NCBI GenBank assembly: GCA_015521115.1
Contig: WAOT01000014.1
Span: 1 to 64,000 of the forward strand
Direction of reading: 5' to 3'
Length of the DNA stretch: 64,000 bases
DNA from: Desulfurococcales archaeon
Lineage (GTDB): Archaea; Thermoproteota; Thermoprotei_A; Sulfolobales; Acidilobaceae
Shown: positions 29,001 through 38,022 of the stretch, piece by piece
Numbering within the stretch: position 1 is the stretch's first letter
Layout of the letters: the number at the start of each line of letters is the position of its first letter
Position numbers and translations under genes: made by a program
The notes under the pieces: generated by a model
Told to the model about the DNA's origin: nothing
The model's input: the letters and a program-made list of their open reading frames with translations, nothing else
The model's database searches: none

Positions 29001-29897
29001 ACTGGTAGGGAGGAGTTCATTGCTCCTCCAAGTGATAGGTTAAAGGAGATCCTGGCCGATAAACCAGAGACCGATTGGGATGACGTTAAAAGGAAGGCCT
29101 CAAAGTATGGTCTTAGAAACGCTGCACTACTAAGCATAGCTCCAACGGGATCCATAAGCATTATAGCGGGGGCCAGCTCAAGCATAGAGCCCCTCTTCGC
29201 TCTAGCATTCCTGAGGAGGGTTGCTGTAGGCGAATTCATAGAGGTTGATAAACTGTTCCTGGAGGAGCTCAGGAGACGGGAGATGGATGAGCCAGAAGTA
29301 TTCCTCGAGATCGCTGAGACAGGAAGCGTCCAGCATCTGAAATGGATCCCCAGAGGCCTCAGGCGGCTTTTCAAGACAGCCCATGACATAGACCCAGAAT
29401 GGCACCTCCTCCACCAGGCCGTATGGCAGGCATGGGTTGACGCGGGTGTCAGCAAAACCATAAACCTACGCCACGACGAACCGGTGGAGACGGTAAGGAA
29501 GGTATACCTGCTTGCGTGGAAGCTCGGAGTAAAGGGTACAACAGTGTATAGAGATCGTAGTAAGAGCGAGCAGGTCATCTACTTCGGGCTAAAGAAGAAA
29601 AAAGAGAAAAAAGATGAAACGAGGAGGGAAGAAATAGAAGAGGTTAAAATAGAATACCTCGAGGATGGACGCAGGGTAGTAGAACCGCTAAGGAAGAGCG
29701 AGGATGGGCCATCACTAATAATAGAACCCGCACCCCAGTCTAGCGAGGTGGAACAAGCAGGGAGAACTGCAGAAACAAAACACCAGACCCGACATACGCC
29801 TGGGAGGAAGAAGCTGAGGCTCGGATCCGGGAAAATTAGAGAGGTAATCGCAGTAGCAGAAGACTATGCGGGCGGTTGCCCCACATGTGATATTTAA
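26067..29897 (+). CDS. nrdJ: class II (adenosylcobalamin-type) ribonucleotide reductase with intein
   Basis: Makes deoxyribonucleotides. An N-terminal ATP-cone (residues about 1-90, [19 protein letters not shown]) precedes the NrdA/NrdJ barrel ([52 protein letters not shown]). The active-site loop NPCGE is interrupted by an intein at residues 449-824. After it come [39 protein letters not shown] and the redox pair CPTC at the very C-terminus. The mature extein is about 900 residues. No small beta subunit is seen nearby, and the C-terminal layout fits the B12-dependent class. The ggaggtgaaat before the ATG is a strong ribosome site. Confidence 0.93.
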   Translation: MIPSTVIKRNGREEPFLLSKLKKSIRKAVLGAGLGEEAVYELIDTLLSEIDEPKVYSSVLADRIERIMVEKGVTDPRWFEAAKRYELAHIYNDVYGKNGWKDFDERDLLLTFNAIKVLEARYLLKDPETWRYKETPQMMFRRVAKHLAGVEKNYGKSEEEIKQIEEEFYNLMSTLRFIPNSPTLMNAGTRLKILSACFVVPVRDSMTTPDGEGIMDAVRAQVLIHQSGGGTGFDFSELRPENDIVTSSGGLSSGPLSFMRLFDVATDVVKQGGKRRGANMGVMHVWHPDIEKFIVSKTGELKDTHLQNFNISVGFYNAFFKAVEERGKWPLINPRKTDIKGEKDSRYYAIVRARHYMHEEWVQEVILRELEENGGSIALEDSLIVTVDEALAIAEEQGAITRYVNAEDLFNKIVKGAWDSGDPGFLNIDEINRRHPTWYLGKITATNPCVSGDTRILTPNGWIEARELYERARKEGKAVPVEVDEEYLGEGGEPIAYEVTIITGDGEAPVYKTAHGEDLHLQIPRATRAWIWYVGRKPGLRIKTEEGYSITVTYEHKFLTPAGWKQASELKPGDKILLGRIHPAFVDNTIYGENDLDEDVAFVLGWLAGNGTLNTNYVAWYFSQEDTIAEERVRQGLAKIGGNPLSHTYILSEGEHKIQYNNASRVYKNIVALIGAGGMSNSKERRLPEIAWRLSPRALRAFLRGLFTANAYIDYDKAIRLTSRSKRLLEEVQILLSTLGIYSIIYDRPYSYELVIKGYSRKLFKLLIGFEDIRKIEKLQIKDVEKDSIWATIESIEDVGTVDFYDFTVPRTHTYIANGIVNHNCGEEPLLPWEACNLGSINLEKYVIERDGKKFVDWQGLARDVRLAIRFLDNVIDVNIPPLSQIRRANLRTRKVGLGVMGWARFLIMLGIPYDSPDAVRLAWSVAEWIAWNAYEASVELAREKGAFPAWRPDLYRWLHETLPYHSPEDYLKVVAGETGREEFIAPPSDRLKEILADKPETDWDDVKRKASKYGLRNAALLSIAPTGSISIIAGASSSIEPLFALAFLRRVAVGEFIEVDKLFLEELRRREMDEPEVFLEIAETGSVQHLKWIPRGLRRLFKTAHDIDPEWHLLHQAVWQAWVDAGVSKTINLRHDEPVETVRKVYLLAWKLGVKGTTVYRDRSKSEQVIYFGLKKKKEKKDETRREEIEEVKIEYLEDGRRVVEPLRKSEDGPSLIIEPAPQSSEVEQAGRTAETKHQTRHTPGRKKLRLGSGKIREVIAVAEDYAGGCPTCDI
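27411..28538 (+). mobile_element. intein in ribonucleotide reductase with inactivated LAGLIDADG endonuclease
   Basis: A 376-residue protein intron. It begins at Cys 1 ([10 protein letters not shown]), has the block B histidine in TYEHKFLT, and ends VNHN before Cys +1, so all residues for self-splicing are present. The inserted endonuclease domain shows block C as LGWLAGNG and block E as LRGLFTANA. Active enzymes have acidic residues there (typically ..GDG and ..ADG), so both catalytic acids are replaced by Asn and homing activity is probably lost. The host residue +1 is the NPCGE cysteine that carries the thiyl radical. Confidence 0.92.
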
Positions 29898-29964
29898 GGT
29901 AATAATACCAGAGAGGATTAACTATTTCACTATCCCCCCACATTCTTTCCCCCGGTGGATCTAG

Positions 29965-30549
29965 GTGCGGGTAAAGGGTAAGGTTATCGCCGCCGTCCTA
30001 GTAATAATATTAGTAGGGGTGGGCGCTTTGATCTTCGGGCTAAAGAGGAAAGGTGGAGGCGAGCTTGTAGATCCCTTCTACGAGTCCATGGTCAAGGGGG
30101 CACCAAAAACCCTACACGTTACAACTGATGCCATTGCAAACGGTAGATTCATAGTCGACTACACATGCGATGGCAGGGATAAGGCCCCTACAGTAACAGT
30201 TAGCGGCATACCCTCGGACGCTAAGGCTCTAGCATTAGTAATGTACGATCCCGACGCTCCCATCGGGACATTCGTACACTGGCTACTGGTGGTTAAAGGG
30301 CCCTTCAACAGCGACACCGTCCAGGTTACCTCGGACATGGGAGTTGAGGGCCGGAACGATTTCAGGAGTATCGGTTATGGTGGCCCCTGTCCGCCGAGAG
30401 GACATGGCGATCACAGGTACTTCATACTCGTTATGGCGCTAGATAAGGAGCCCACGCTGCATCAGGGGTTCACTGTAAAAGACTTGAAAAAGGAGGTCGA
30501 AGGCAACGTCATAGCCTGGGGCTACGTAATGGGCAAGTACTCTAGATAA
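29965..30549 (+). CDS. PEBP-family (YbhB/YbcL-like) protein with N-terminal membrane anchor
   Basis: The first 30 residues form a membrane anchor, so the domain probably faces outside. The rest is a phosphatidylethanolamine-binding-protein fold: YTCDGRDKAPTVTVSG, ALVMYDPDAPIGTFVHWLL and the GGPCPPRGHGDHRYFILV pocket are the family signatures. Bacterial and archaeal members have no firmly known ligand; kinase or protease inhibition has been proposed for relatives. The GTG start has a GGTGG sequence upstream. Confidence 0.88.
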   Translation: MRVKGKVIAAVLVIILVGVGALIFGLKRKGGGELVDPFYESMVKGAPKTLHVTTDAIANGRFIVDYTCDGRDKAPTVTVSGIPSDAKALALVMYDPDAPIGTFVHWLLVVKGPFNSDTVQVTSDMGVEGRNDFRSIGYGGPCPPRGHGDHRYFILVMALDKEPTLHQGFTVKDLKKEVEGNVIAWGYVMGKYSR

Positions 30550-30625
30550 CCGCTGGCAGAACACTTCCTTCCGGGCAATCTTATTAGCATACAGTTCCCT
30601 GCCTAAATCAATTGGATGGTGGGAG

Positions 30626-31795
30626 ATGCTGCTCACTTACCCCTACAGGTTTGAAACGTATGGCGCCGTGAAGATCCATGACGTGGTCAACGTGCTAGAA
30701 CTAGATTCCACTAACTTCAGAGGGTTCAAGGGCGTCTACAGTGTATCGTATGATACACTCGAAGACTATGCCCACAGAACCGCTATTGTTATCCCAGTTA
30801 AGAACGAGGATTTCCTCACACTTGAAGGGGTATTGACCGCTGTCCCACACGCCTCCCTCATAATACTCATTTCGGGCTCCTCTAGGACGCCTGTAGACGT
30901 CTACAAGCATGAGGTAGACCTGGCAAGGAACATCCACGCTAACACCAGGAGAGGTATAGTGGTAGCACACCAGAGAGACCCCGTGTGGGCTGACGTGCTC
31001 AAGGGGACACCACTAGAAGATATGATCGGAGAAGATGGGCTCGTGAGGAAAGGCAAAGGAGAGGGCATGCTACTAGCAGTACTCATAGCGGCAGCATTAG
31101 GCTACGAGTATGTAGGCTTCATCGATAGCGACAACTATGTGCCCGGCAGCGCCCATGAATACTCTTGGATATACTATGCGGGCTTCAGCCTCGACAGGGG
31201 CCCATACACTATGGTTCGGATAAAATGGCCGTTCAAGGGCAAGCTCGCAGCAGGAGACATGTATCTTAGGAGGAGAGGACGTGTCTCAAGGATAACCAAC
31301 ACGGTGCTAAACTACGCGCTCTCAATCCTCAAGCACATCGAGACAGATATTGTCAGGACAGCTAATAGCGGGGAGCATGCTATGAGCGTAGAACTAGCTC
31401 TCAAGATGAAGTGGGCCGGGGGCTTCGCCATCGAGCCCTACCAGTTGGTATACCTCCTAGAGACATGCTATCTAGGCCTCGACGACGGGATGTGTGACTT
31501 CCTGCCCCAGGGCGTCTCGATCTACCAGGTTCAGAGTAGGAACCCGCATATACACGCTGAGAGGAGTGATGAGCATATAGTTGAGATGATAGTGAAGAGC
31601 CTGGCAACAATATACTACTCCAGGCTAAACAATGACATGGTAACGAAGAGGATCAAACAGATCCTGCAGAGCTATGGCTGGGAGAAACCCCTTCCAAAGC
31701 TCCGCGTGTATGACCCTAGAGGTATAGACCCGACTAAAGTTGTCGCACGGTTCCTAGCTGAGAGCCCAGAGGCCTACTTCCTAGAGGCGAAGTAG
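30626..31795 (+). CDS. mpgS: mannosyl-3-phosphoglycerate synthase
   Basis: GT55 glycosyltransferase that joins GDP-mannose and 3-phosphoglycerate, the first step to mannosylglycerate, a solute protecting proteins from heat and salt. Visible marks are AIVIPVKNEDFLTLEGVL, the ISGSSRTP segment, VRKGKGEGMLLA and the metal-binding FIDSDNYVPG. 389 residues is typical. A ggtgggag ribosome site precedes the ATG. It is followed after 2 bases by the matching phosphatase gene, so they form an operon. Confidence 0.95.
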   Translation: MLLTYPYRFETYGAVKIHDVVNVLELDSTNFRGFKGVYSVSYDTLEDYAHRTAIVIPVKNEDFLTLEGVLTAVPHASLIILISGSSRTPVDVYKHEVDLARNIHANTRRGIVVAHQRDPVWADVLKGTPLEDMIGEDGLVRKGKGEGMLLAVLIAAALGYEYVGFIDSDNYVPGSAHEYSWIYYAGFSLDRGPYTMVRIKWPFKGKLAAGDMYLRRRGRVSRITNTVLNYALSILKHIETDIVRTANSGEHAMSVELALKMKWAGGFAIEPYQLVYLLETCYLGLDDGMCDFLPQGVSIYQVQSRNPHIHAERSDEHIVEMIVKSLATIYYSRLNNDMVTKRIKQILQSYGWEKPLPKLRVYDPRGIDPTKVVARFLAESPEAYFLEAK

Positions 31796-31797
31796 CA

Positions 31798-32634
31798 GTG
31801 AGCAGCTTCCTAGTGTACACTGATATAGACCACACAATGCTTGGCAGAGGCGGAAACGCTAGAGGTATATCTAAGACGGTTCGCACATATGAGAGTCTAG
31901 GGGTTCCTGTTATACCTGTGACTGCCAAGTCTATAACTGAGATAGTTGCTGTCAGGGAAATGCTTGGGCTAGGATCCTCCGGGAGACTGATAGCAATAGC
32001 AGAGAGTGGGGCAGCGGTCTACGCTACAGAAGCGATACTACCATATGCAGACGGTGTAAAGAAGGTGGGAGACCTGCTTCTAGAGTACGTGAAACTATAC
32101 CCTGAAGAGATAACGCTAGAAGAAATAGACAGGGCGGCACAGAGGGCCTTCAATGAGGCAGGCTGTAATCCGAAGCCAAGAGATGTATCAGAAATGGATC
32201 CTCAAGAGCTCTCAGCCATAACTGGCCTCCCACTCAACCTGGCACGCCTAATACCTGTGAGAGACCACATGAAGATTTACTTCTCAAGGGATAGGGCATG
32301 CAAGGAGAGGGTTAAGGAGATCCTCGAGTCTAGAGGGCTCTACGTGGGTTTGGGTAGGAACTTCATACATGTGGGAGCGCACAGGGGTAAGTTGTATGCA
32401 GCCAATTGGCTGAAAACCTCGACACCCTACTTATCCCATAGAGGGGTCATAGCTTTCGGCGACTCAGAACCGGATAGAGGGCTTCTGGAGGAGGCCGATA
32501 TCCCTGTAGTGGTGCCTCCCGAGGAGGGTTCTCCCCTAAGACTGGCCCGGGGCGATTACATGATAGCACCTGGGCCTCCGCCTGAGGGCTGGGTCTCGGC
32601 GTCAGAAATCATAATATTAAATTATATTATCTAG
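31798..32634 (+). CDS. mpgP: mannosyl-3-phosphoglycerate phosphatase
   Basis: HAD-superfamily enzyme that dephosphorylates mannosyl-3-phosphoglycerate to mannosylglycerate. Motif I is YTDIDHTML at the N-terminus. VIPVTAKSITEI matches motif II and FGDSEPDRGLLEEAD is the C-terminal metal motif. Its position directly behind mpgS supports the specific role. The GTG start lies two bases after the synthase stop. The last 30 bases are very AT-rich. Confidence 0.92.
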   Translation: MSSFLVYTDIDHTMLGRGGNARGISKTVRTYESLGVPVIPVTAKSITEIVAVREMLGLGSSGRLIAIAESGAAVYATEAILPYADGVKKVGDLLLEYVKLYPEEITLEEIDRAAQRAFNEAGCNPKPRDVSEMDPQELSAITGLPLNLARLIPVRDHMKIYFSRDRACKERVKEILESRGLYVGLGRNFIHVGAHRGKLYAANWLKTSTPYLSHRGVIAFGDSEPDRGLLEEADIPVVVPPEEGSPLRLARGDYMIAPGPPPEGWVSASEIIILNYII

Positions 32635-32713
32635 AACCTGGGGGCCTCATCGTTTAGCCTGCTCCCCATCCCTTTAACTGTCGGTGCCGGCGATCGTGTT
32701 CATCGGCCCCATA

Positions 32714-33142
32714 TTATTCAAGTGATAGGAGTACGACGGCTATTATTGCTAGTATAACGCCGACCTCCTGTCTAATGCTAAGAGTCTCCCCGAGGATGAG
32801 CCTTGAGAGAACGACTGTCACAGCAGGGTATAAACTTGTGAGGGGTACAACTATTGATGCTTTACCGCCCCATTCCATGCTGAGGACGAGCAGTATGTAT
32901 CCTAGCGTTCCTGCAAGACCCGTGATGAATGATAGAGCAAACCACCTCCAACCTGCTTCTTGAGCCCATGACAACCCCTTAGCAACCGCAACAATAGCGA
33001 CCACAACCACGATAGCAGTATTAGTAGCAACATAGACCTGATACCAGGTACCTCCCTGGGAGACCCTCTTAAGAAGTACCCCCCACAGTCCCCACAGTAG
33101 GAGTGTGGCTAGTGCTGCTATAACCCACTTCATACCCGCCAC
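32714..33142 (-). CDS. single-domain EamA/DMT-superfamily transporter-like protein
   Basis: A 142-residue protein with four or five hydrophobic segments and the EamA ending (PLTSLYPAVTVVLSRLILGE followed by a last membrane helix). Most DMT transporters have two such units in one chain; this is a half-size form that would need to dimerise. The substrate is unknown. It is divergent from the RNase P RNA gene. Confidence 0.82.
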   Translation of the reverse strand: MAGMKWVIAALATLLLWGLWGVLLKRVSQGGTWYQVYVATNTAIVVVVAIVAVAKGLSWAQEAGWRWFALSFITGLAGTLGYILLVLSMEWGGKASIVVPLTSLYPAVTVVLSRLILGETLSIRQEVGVILAIIAVVLLSLE

Positions 33143-33170
33143 CTCCCCGGCGACCGCTCAAGAATCCAAC

Positions 33171-33178
33171 ATTATTTA
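33171..33178 (+). promoter_or_regulatory. TATA box for RNase P RNA
   Basis: attattta is centred near 33174.5; adding about 26-27 bases predicts a start near 33201, which is where the first long helix of the RNase P RNA begins. Confidence 0.6.
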
Positions 33179-33201
33179 CCGCTAGAACGCTGAACCCCCT
33201 A

Positions 33202-33540
33202 ATATGGGGCCTGCCCCGGCTGGCGGCTACGGCCCGCGAGGGCCGAGGAAACTCCACCCTCCCCGCGGCGCCCGGGCCCCGCAAGGGGCGCGGGTGAGAC
33301 CCGCGGCAACGGCACAGAAACGACACGGCCCCCGCGAGGATGGCAATGACCCCGCGAGGCCCTTCGGGCAACCGGGGGGCAGTAACCGGGGGAGGACTCC
33401 GGGGGATGCGGTGAAACGGCCGCCCCCGGGGGAGCAAGGGCTGGAGGGGATGAGGGCCGCGCGAGCCCTCCGGCATGGTCCGCTGAGTCGGATGCCGCCG
33501 TAGTACAGAAGGTGGGTTATAGCCGGGGCAGGCCCTATAT
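33202..33540 (+). ncRNA. rnpB: RNase P RNA
   Basis: The catalytic RNA that matures tRNA 5' ends. A nearly 20-bp P1 helix joins 33202-33221 with 33521-33540. The universally conserved 5' core is present as gaggaaactcc (33240s), then the gggtgagaccc and cgcggcaacggcacagaaac core, and finally acagaaggtgggttat near the 3' end. GC content is far above the flanks, as expected for a stable RNA in a hyperthermophile. Several reading frames over this region are chance. The strand is fixed by the order of the conserved regions. Confidence 0.95.
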
Positions 33541-33579
33541 TTAGCACAGGATTTAACAGTTGACCGCTTTATCCTAGTA

Positions 33580-34713
33580 GTGGCTATGGAGAGATGGGAG
33601 ATGCCTGCCATCACCGATGCTTACGGCCGTCCTCTCAATAATCTAAGGATAGCTGTGACAGACGAGTGCAATTACCGCTGTATATTCTGCCATATGGAAG
33701 GTGAGAGTAGTGAGGGCCCTGCCAGGCCTGGTGCCGGTAGAGCTATTCTTACCCCGGAGGACTACTGGCTAGTAGCGCGGGCTGCATCGCTGGTGGGCGT
33801 CTCAAAGTTCAAGGTTACCGGGGGCGAACCCCTGCTACGCCATGATATAGTGGGAATTGTCGAAAACATACACCAGGCATCCCCTCAGGCTGAGATATCT
33901 ATGACGACGAACGGGTACTTCCTAGCTAAGCTTGTGGGAAAGCTCGTTAATGTCGGGCTTAAGAGGGTTAATGTATCCATACACAGCCTCAGACCCGAAG
34001 TCTACAAGTTCATAACCGGGATTCCAGGCCTCGACAGGGCACTCAAAGGCCTCAAAGTGGCAGTAGACGCTGGGCTTGGAGTTAAAGTGAATATGGTTGT
34101 AATGAGGGGGTTAAACGAAGACGAGATACTCACCATGGCAGAGTTCGCTGCAAAGCATGGAGCTACACTACAGTTAATCGAGCTACACCCTGTGGGTCTT
34201 GGGGCAAAGTTCTTCCGAAAATACCACTATCCTCTCGAGAAAGTCGAGAAAACATTAGAGGAGCTCGCCTCGCGGGTGGAGAGGAGGAGCCTCCACAACA
34301 GGCCCATCTACATACTCCCAGGCGGTGTACGAGTCGAGATCGTCAAGCCAGTATCAAACCCGTTGTTCTGCGCTGGGTGTACAAGGGTAAGACTCGGCCC
34401 CTATGGGGATCTCCTGCCATGCCTTAACTGGAGAGGGCCACGCCCTATAATAACACCGATATTGAGGAACTCTTCATTGACTGCTGAGGAGAAAGTTGTG
34501 GAGATCGCTGAGGCACTAGTAGATCTCGTCGCTTCAAGGAAGCCGTTCTATATGTGCACGTTGAAGAACTGCCCGACCAATGGTAGAGTACGGCTGGGGA
34601 GGATATCGCATGCTAAGAGGGCCTACTATGAGAGGTTGAAGATGGAGTTAAGACGCCAGCTAGTATCAACAAGAGCCCGAGAGAGTATAGCCCGAGGGCG
34701 GGCCGGTAAATAA
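33580..34713 (+). CDS. moaA: GTP 3',8-cyclase-like radical SAM protein (molybdenum/tungsten cofactor synthesis)
   Basis: First enzyme of molybdopterin synthesis. The radical-SAM cluster motif CNYRCIFC is near residue 28, preceded by NNLRIAVTD. KVTGGEPLLRHDI and RVNVSIHSL are typical, and a second cluster motif FCAGCTRVRLGPYGDLLPC appears near residue 265. It is longer than most MoaA (377 residues) because of a C-terminal extension, and it lacks the usual Gly-Gly ending, so a related cyclase is not excluded. Start: GTG at 33580 or ATG at 33586. Its last 101 bases overlap a membrane-protein gene on the other strand. Confidence 0.8.
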   Translation: MAMERWEMPAITDAYGRPLNNLRIAVTDECNYRCIFCHMEGESSEGPARPGAGRAILTPEDYWLVARAASLVGVSKFKVTGGEPLLRHDIVGIVENIHQASPQAEISMTTNGYFLAKLVGKLVNVGLKRVNVSIHSLRPEVYKFITGIPGLDRALKGLKVAVDAGLGVKVNMVVMRGLNEDEILTMAEFAAKHGATLQLIELHPVGLGAKFFRKYHYPLEKVEKTLEELASRVERRSLHNRPIYILPGGVRVEIVKPVSNPLFCAGCTRVRLGPYGDLLPCLNWRGPRPIITPILRNSSLTAEEKVVEIAEALVDLVASRKPFYMCTLKNCPTNGRVRLGRISHAKRAYYERLKMELRRQLVSTRARESIARGRAGK

Positions 34714-35401
34714 CAGGTTCACCTCCCAGGAAGACAGCTCCTAAACTCCCCACGAGTGCCCCCATAAAAACTAGGCCGGAGTCAAGCTTGAAGGGGCAGC
34801 CCCTCCACTCTAGAGCCCCTGACCCGGCAAGTACTGTAATGTAGGCTAGGAGGGAGAGGGCAACCATAGGTTGTACTCCAAGCGGTAGGAATATGAAAAT
34901 GGAGAGGGATCCTAGGAGGGCATAAGGGCTCTCTGCCAGGGCAGCTGCTAAAACCGAACCGAGTAGCACATAGCCTGCCGATAGGATAACGTCCGCTTCC
35001 GCCGTATAGGAGAAGGCAACTATCAGAGGCGCATACATGGCCCCAAAGGCCGCTAGACCTGCTCCCCAGCCGCCCGTTAAGGCCGCTACAGCTGTTGCTA
35101 TATATCCTAGACCGATGGAGGAGGAGATCATTAGCACCCCATACCGTCCTCCACCTGTAAGAGAGTAGGCTATCGAGAGAGCCCAAGAGGCTGTCCCGAG
35201 GACGAGGATTGTCCACCTGTGAGACGAGCTCTTTACTTGGTGTAATGCTACAGATAGGGTCACAATGGACACTGCAGCAGGAATATACGGGTAGAGGGAT
35301 TCTGAAGCAACGGCGAGTAGAACGAGTAAGCCGCTTCCCGCCGATAAGAGGCAGGGCATATCAATTCTCCTACAACCCGATGCCAACCTCTTACACCCCA
35401 A
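34613..35401 (-). CDS. integral membrane protein next to heme O synthase
   Basis: 262 residues with about eight or nine hydrophobic segments and short loops. I see no conserved histidines of the heme A synthase type, so a CtaA role is not supported. It overlaps the heme O synthase gene by 11 bases on the same strand, so the two are probably translated together and the protein may serve oxidase assembly or heme handling. Its C-terminal membrane helix is encoded in the 101-base overlap with moaA. Confidence 0.6.
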   Translation of the reverse strand: MGCKRLASGCRRIDMPCLLSAGSGLLVLLAVASESLYPYIPAAVSIVTLSVALHQVKSSSHRWTILVLGTASWALSIAYSLTGGGRYGVLMISSSIGLGYIATAVAALTGGWGAGLAAFGAMYAPLIVAFSYTAEADVILSAGYVLLGSVLAAALAESPYALLGSLSIFIFLPLGVQPMVALSLLAYITVLAGSGALEWRGCPFKLDSGLVFMGALVGSLGAVFLGGEPVIYRPALGLYSLGLLLILAGVLTPSSTSHSRPS

Positions 35402-36287
35402 CCAACCCTAGGATAACCCTCTCCAATGGTAGGAGCACGAAGATTATGCCTAGAGTGGGGCTTGCCAGCTTGACGATCCGCCTAGCCCCCTCCCTGCTAG
35501 GGCTCGATAGGAATCTGAGAACGGCCCTAATAGCGCGGAGGCCAACAATAGTCGAGACCACCCCCGTCGTGAGCCCGTATCCTGCTAAGGCGGCAAAAGC
35601 CCATACAAGCGATAAGAGAGATAATAGTGAGGCGAGGCTTATGAGGCCGTAAGCCCTGTCGCCTAGGCAAGCATATATTGTGGGGACTCCTGCGTCCATG
35701 AAGTCCTTACTATAGGCGTAGTGTATGAATGAGACGTGGAGTGGCTGCCACACGTATACCATGCCGGCCATTAAGATCCCGAGCATGTCAATACTACCGG
35801 TTGCAGCGGCCCACCCGCCCAGAGCGGGCATGCTCCCCGCAACACTACCCGCAAGCAACGCCCAGGCAGTGTGCCTCTTGAAGAGCTCCGTGTAAGCGAT
35901 AATGTCAAAGTAGAGCCCCACGAGCGTGGTTAGTAGAACCCAAGTATTTATCAGGGAAGCCGCAACTGTGCCAATTACTATTAGAAATACTATACCCGTT
36001 AAGGCTTCGAAGGGAGTGAGGCCCCCACTAGGGAGTGGTCTAGACCTAGTCCTACTCATAACCCTATCTATATCCCTCTCCAAATACATGTTCAGGGCTG
36101 TAACCCCTCCAGCGCTCCCAAGCCCTGTTATGAAGAGGAGTGCCAGGAGCTCCACGTTGAGGCTGCCACCTGCTGCAAAGTACGCCCCGAACATAGTGAC
36201 CATTAGTAGGGCTAGCTGTACAGGCTTTGTCATGGCTAACAGCATTATCACTTTGTCCAACACTCTTGCCATCATCTGCACACCCAA
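35391..36287 (-). CDS. ctaB: protoheme IX farnesyltransferase (heme O synthase)
   Basis: UbiA-superfamily prenyltransferase that adds farnesyl to heme b for heme-copper oxidases. The signature ALNMYLERDIDRVMSRT followed by RPLPSG contains the Asp residues binding the prenyl diphosphate metal. The second loop is FIHYAYSKDFMDAGVP. About nine membrane segments are seen in 298 residues. Presence of this enzyme indicates a terminal oxidase and use of oxygen by the organism. The oxidase genes themselves are not in the window. Confidence 0.92.
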   Translation of the reverse strand: MGVQMMARVLDKVIMLLAMTKPVQLALLMVTMFGAYFAAGGSLNVELLALLFITGLGSAGGVTALNMYLERDIDRVMSRTRSRPLPSGGLTPFEALTGIVFLIVIGTVAASLINTWVLLTTLVGLYFDIIAYTELFKRHTAWALLAGSVAGSMPALGGWAAATGSIDMLGILMAGMVYVWQPLHVSFIHYAYSKDFMDAGVPTIYACLGDRAYGLISLASLLSLLSLVWAFAALAGYGLTTGVVSTIVGLRAIRAVLRFLSSPSREGARRIVKLASPTLGIIFVLLPLERVILGLVGV

Positions 36288-36348
36288 CTAGGGGCCTCAG
36301 TGTACGTTTTTAGCTGAGGCCAAAAAGCTATGTGTATGGGGCCTGCTG

Positions 36349-37107
36349 ATGGTAGTATGGGACGAGAATCCCCCTTCAATGCCCATGCCTCTAGTGACGT
36401 ACTCGCTTATCATCTTAAACGTGGCTGTATTTCTAATAACTGCCACTACAACCATTCAGGGAGGATTAACACCTTGGCCGTCATCCAATGATATCCTGTC
36501 AAGATATGGAATGACTCCGGCATACGTGCTGGAGGGTAGGAGACTTTACACTATATTCACGAGCATGTTCCTGCATGCGGGGCTAACCCACCTATTAGGC
36601 AACATGCTGTACCTCTTCGTCTTCGGGGATAACGTTGAAGCTGTAATGGGCAGGAAGAACTTCATAGTCCTCTACTTCTCCTCCGGAATAGGCGCAACAC
36701 TCTTCCATTTGACCAGTATGAGCCTCATACCACCCGAAAAGGCCTACGAGATGTACCTTACTACAGGCGTGACACCGTGGCAGATCCCCGCAGTTGGGGC
36801 GTCAGGAGCTATCTCGGGAGTGCTAGGAGCGTACCTCCTTCTCTTCCCTCATAGCGAGCTGAACTTCATAACATTCGTTGGCCCCCTCCCAGTAGTTCTC
36901 CGCCTGCCGGCGGCAGTCTACATAACAATATGGTTCCTCTTCCAACTGATATACGGTATAGCCACGCTAGGAGCCGGTATTGTGGCCGGGATCGCCTTCT
37001 GGGCTCATATTGGTGGGTTCATAACAGGTCTCGCTCTTGCCCCGATCCTCGTCGATAGAGATAGGCTTAGGTATATGATTTTTAGGAGTTCCGCTATCTC
37101 CACATAA
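36349..37107 (+). CDS. rhomboid-family intramembrane serine protease
   Basis: A 252-residue membrane protein. FLHAGLTHLLGNMLYLFVFGDN is the second-helix signature, GASGAISGVLGAYL contains the catalytic serine (GASG), and AHIGGFITGLAL supplies the catalytic histidine. Six hydrophobic segments fit the core fold. Substrates are unknown. The gene is followed by an AT-rich gap of about 95 bases. Confidence 0.92.
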   Translation: MVVWDENPPSMPMPLVTYSLIILNVAVFLITATTTIQGGLTPWPSSNDILSRYGMTPAYVLEGRRLYTIFTSMFLHAGLTHLLGNMLYLFVFGDNVEAVMGRKNFIVLYFSSGIGATLFHLTSMSLIPPEKAYEMYLTTGVTPWQIPAVGASGAISGVLGAYLLLFPHSELNFITFVGPLPVVLRLPAAVYITIWFLFQLIYGIATLGAGIVAGIAFWAHIGGFITGLALAPILVDRDRLRYMIFRSSAIST

Positions 37108-37180
37108 TTAAATATATTATCATTAATTTATAAATATATAGTTAAATTAGACGGATTACCATTTAACTCTCCCCCATGAA

Positions 37181-37194
37181 CCCCCATATGGGGG
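37181..37194. promoter_or_regulatory. perfect 14-bp palindrome upstream of the CitG-like gene
   Basis: cccccatatggggg is an exact palindrome ending 9 bases before the TTG start at 37204. AT-rich sequence at 37108-37160 precedes it. It could be an operator or an RNA hairpin hiding the start. Confidence 0.35.
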
Positions 37195-37203
37195 GTACCC
37201 TGG

Positions 37204-38022
37204 TTGACTCCGGTGGGAGAGGCATACCTTCTAACCCTGTCAGCACCGATAAAGCCGGGAGCCGCACACCGGTTGGTCGCAACACCGGAGTTTGAGATTA
37301 GGCTAGTCGAGTACCTGGCTGTAGAGGGATACTTGCATAGAGCATATGAGAACGGCTCAAAGCTTGCCAGAGGGACAATCGACGGTTCAAAGCTCGGCTT
37401 AGGTAAGCTTATAGGTGAAGCTCTAAGGAGCGCCTTCGAAAAGACCGAAGTCAGGCCCATAACCGGGCTCATCGCTGGTCTTATACCGGTCTCGGCCGCC
37501 TTCGGCTACTACGTGCAGCATGAGAGCATAACGCCCGAGGAGGCGTTGAGGAGGATAATGATCTCCGGGCTATACAACTCCCCGCCCCAGGAGACGCTAG
37601 CGCTCGTTGAGGGGCTAGAGGCAGTAAGTGACTCCCCCCTCCTGCTACACCTAGAGGATAAGGGGTTTACAAAGAACCGAATACTCCTAAACAAGATAGG
37701 CCTAGGAGAGCTGTATGAAGTATTAGTTGAGAAGGACACAGGATTCCTCTTGAACTATAAGGGCCTCTCACTCATCCGCGAGCTGGAAGCAACAATAAGA
37801 AAAGGCCAGAACACGTTGCACGGCATAGTGCTGGCTTACGTTCACTTGCTTAAGAAGATAGCGAATGTTAGAGTAGATGCGGCCAAATTAACAGTTAAAG
37901 AACTCGCACGTCTAGACAATACCCTTAGGGGGAAGTCCGACTATAACAGGCTCCTAGGTGGGGTGGCTATTGCACTGGCGCTTATACTCTTTTCCGAGCC
38001 GCTCCACCTACCTCAACCTTAA
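37204..38022 (+). CDS. CitG-family (triphosphoribosyl-dephospho-CoA synthase-like) protein
   Basis: The first half matches the CitG pattern: PIKPGAAHRLVATPEFE, then a helix with YLHRAYENGSKLARG, and later GLIAGLIPVSAAFGYY. The CitG reaction makes the prosthetic group precursor of citrate or malonate lyase, but archaeal homologues occur without those lyases and their real substrate is unknown. Start TTG at 37204, with GTG at 37213 possible. The end overlaps the convergent amidohydrolase gene by 41 bases. Confidence 0.6.
   Translation: MTPVGEAYLLTLSAPIKPGAAHRLVATPEFEIRLVEYLAVEGYLHRAYENGSKLARGTIDGSKLGLGKLIGEALRSAFEKTEVRPITGLIAGLIPVSAAFGYYVQHESITPEEALRRIMISGLYNSPPQETLALVEGLEAVSDSPLLLHLEDKGFTKNRILLNKIGLGELYEVLVEKDTGFLLNYKGLSLIRELEATIRKGQNTLHGIVLAYVHLLKKIANVRVDAAKLTVKELARLDNTLRGKSDYNRLLGGVAIALALILFSEPLHLPQP

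Noticed and set aside
32635-32713. Possible C/D box RNA (cgatga twice between ggggcc and ggcccc)
   Set aside because: No CTGA D boxes at suitable spacing; the boxes are direct, not correctly ordered.
33204-33614. Several long frames on both strands around 33.2-33.6 kb
   Set aside because: They overlie the RNase P RNA; their length results from its high GC content, which makes stop codons rare.
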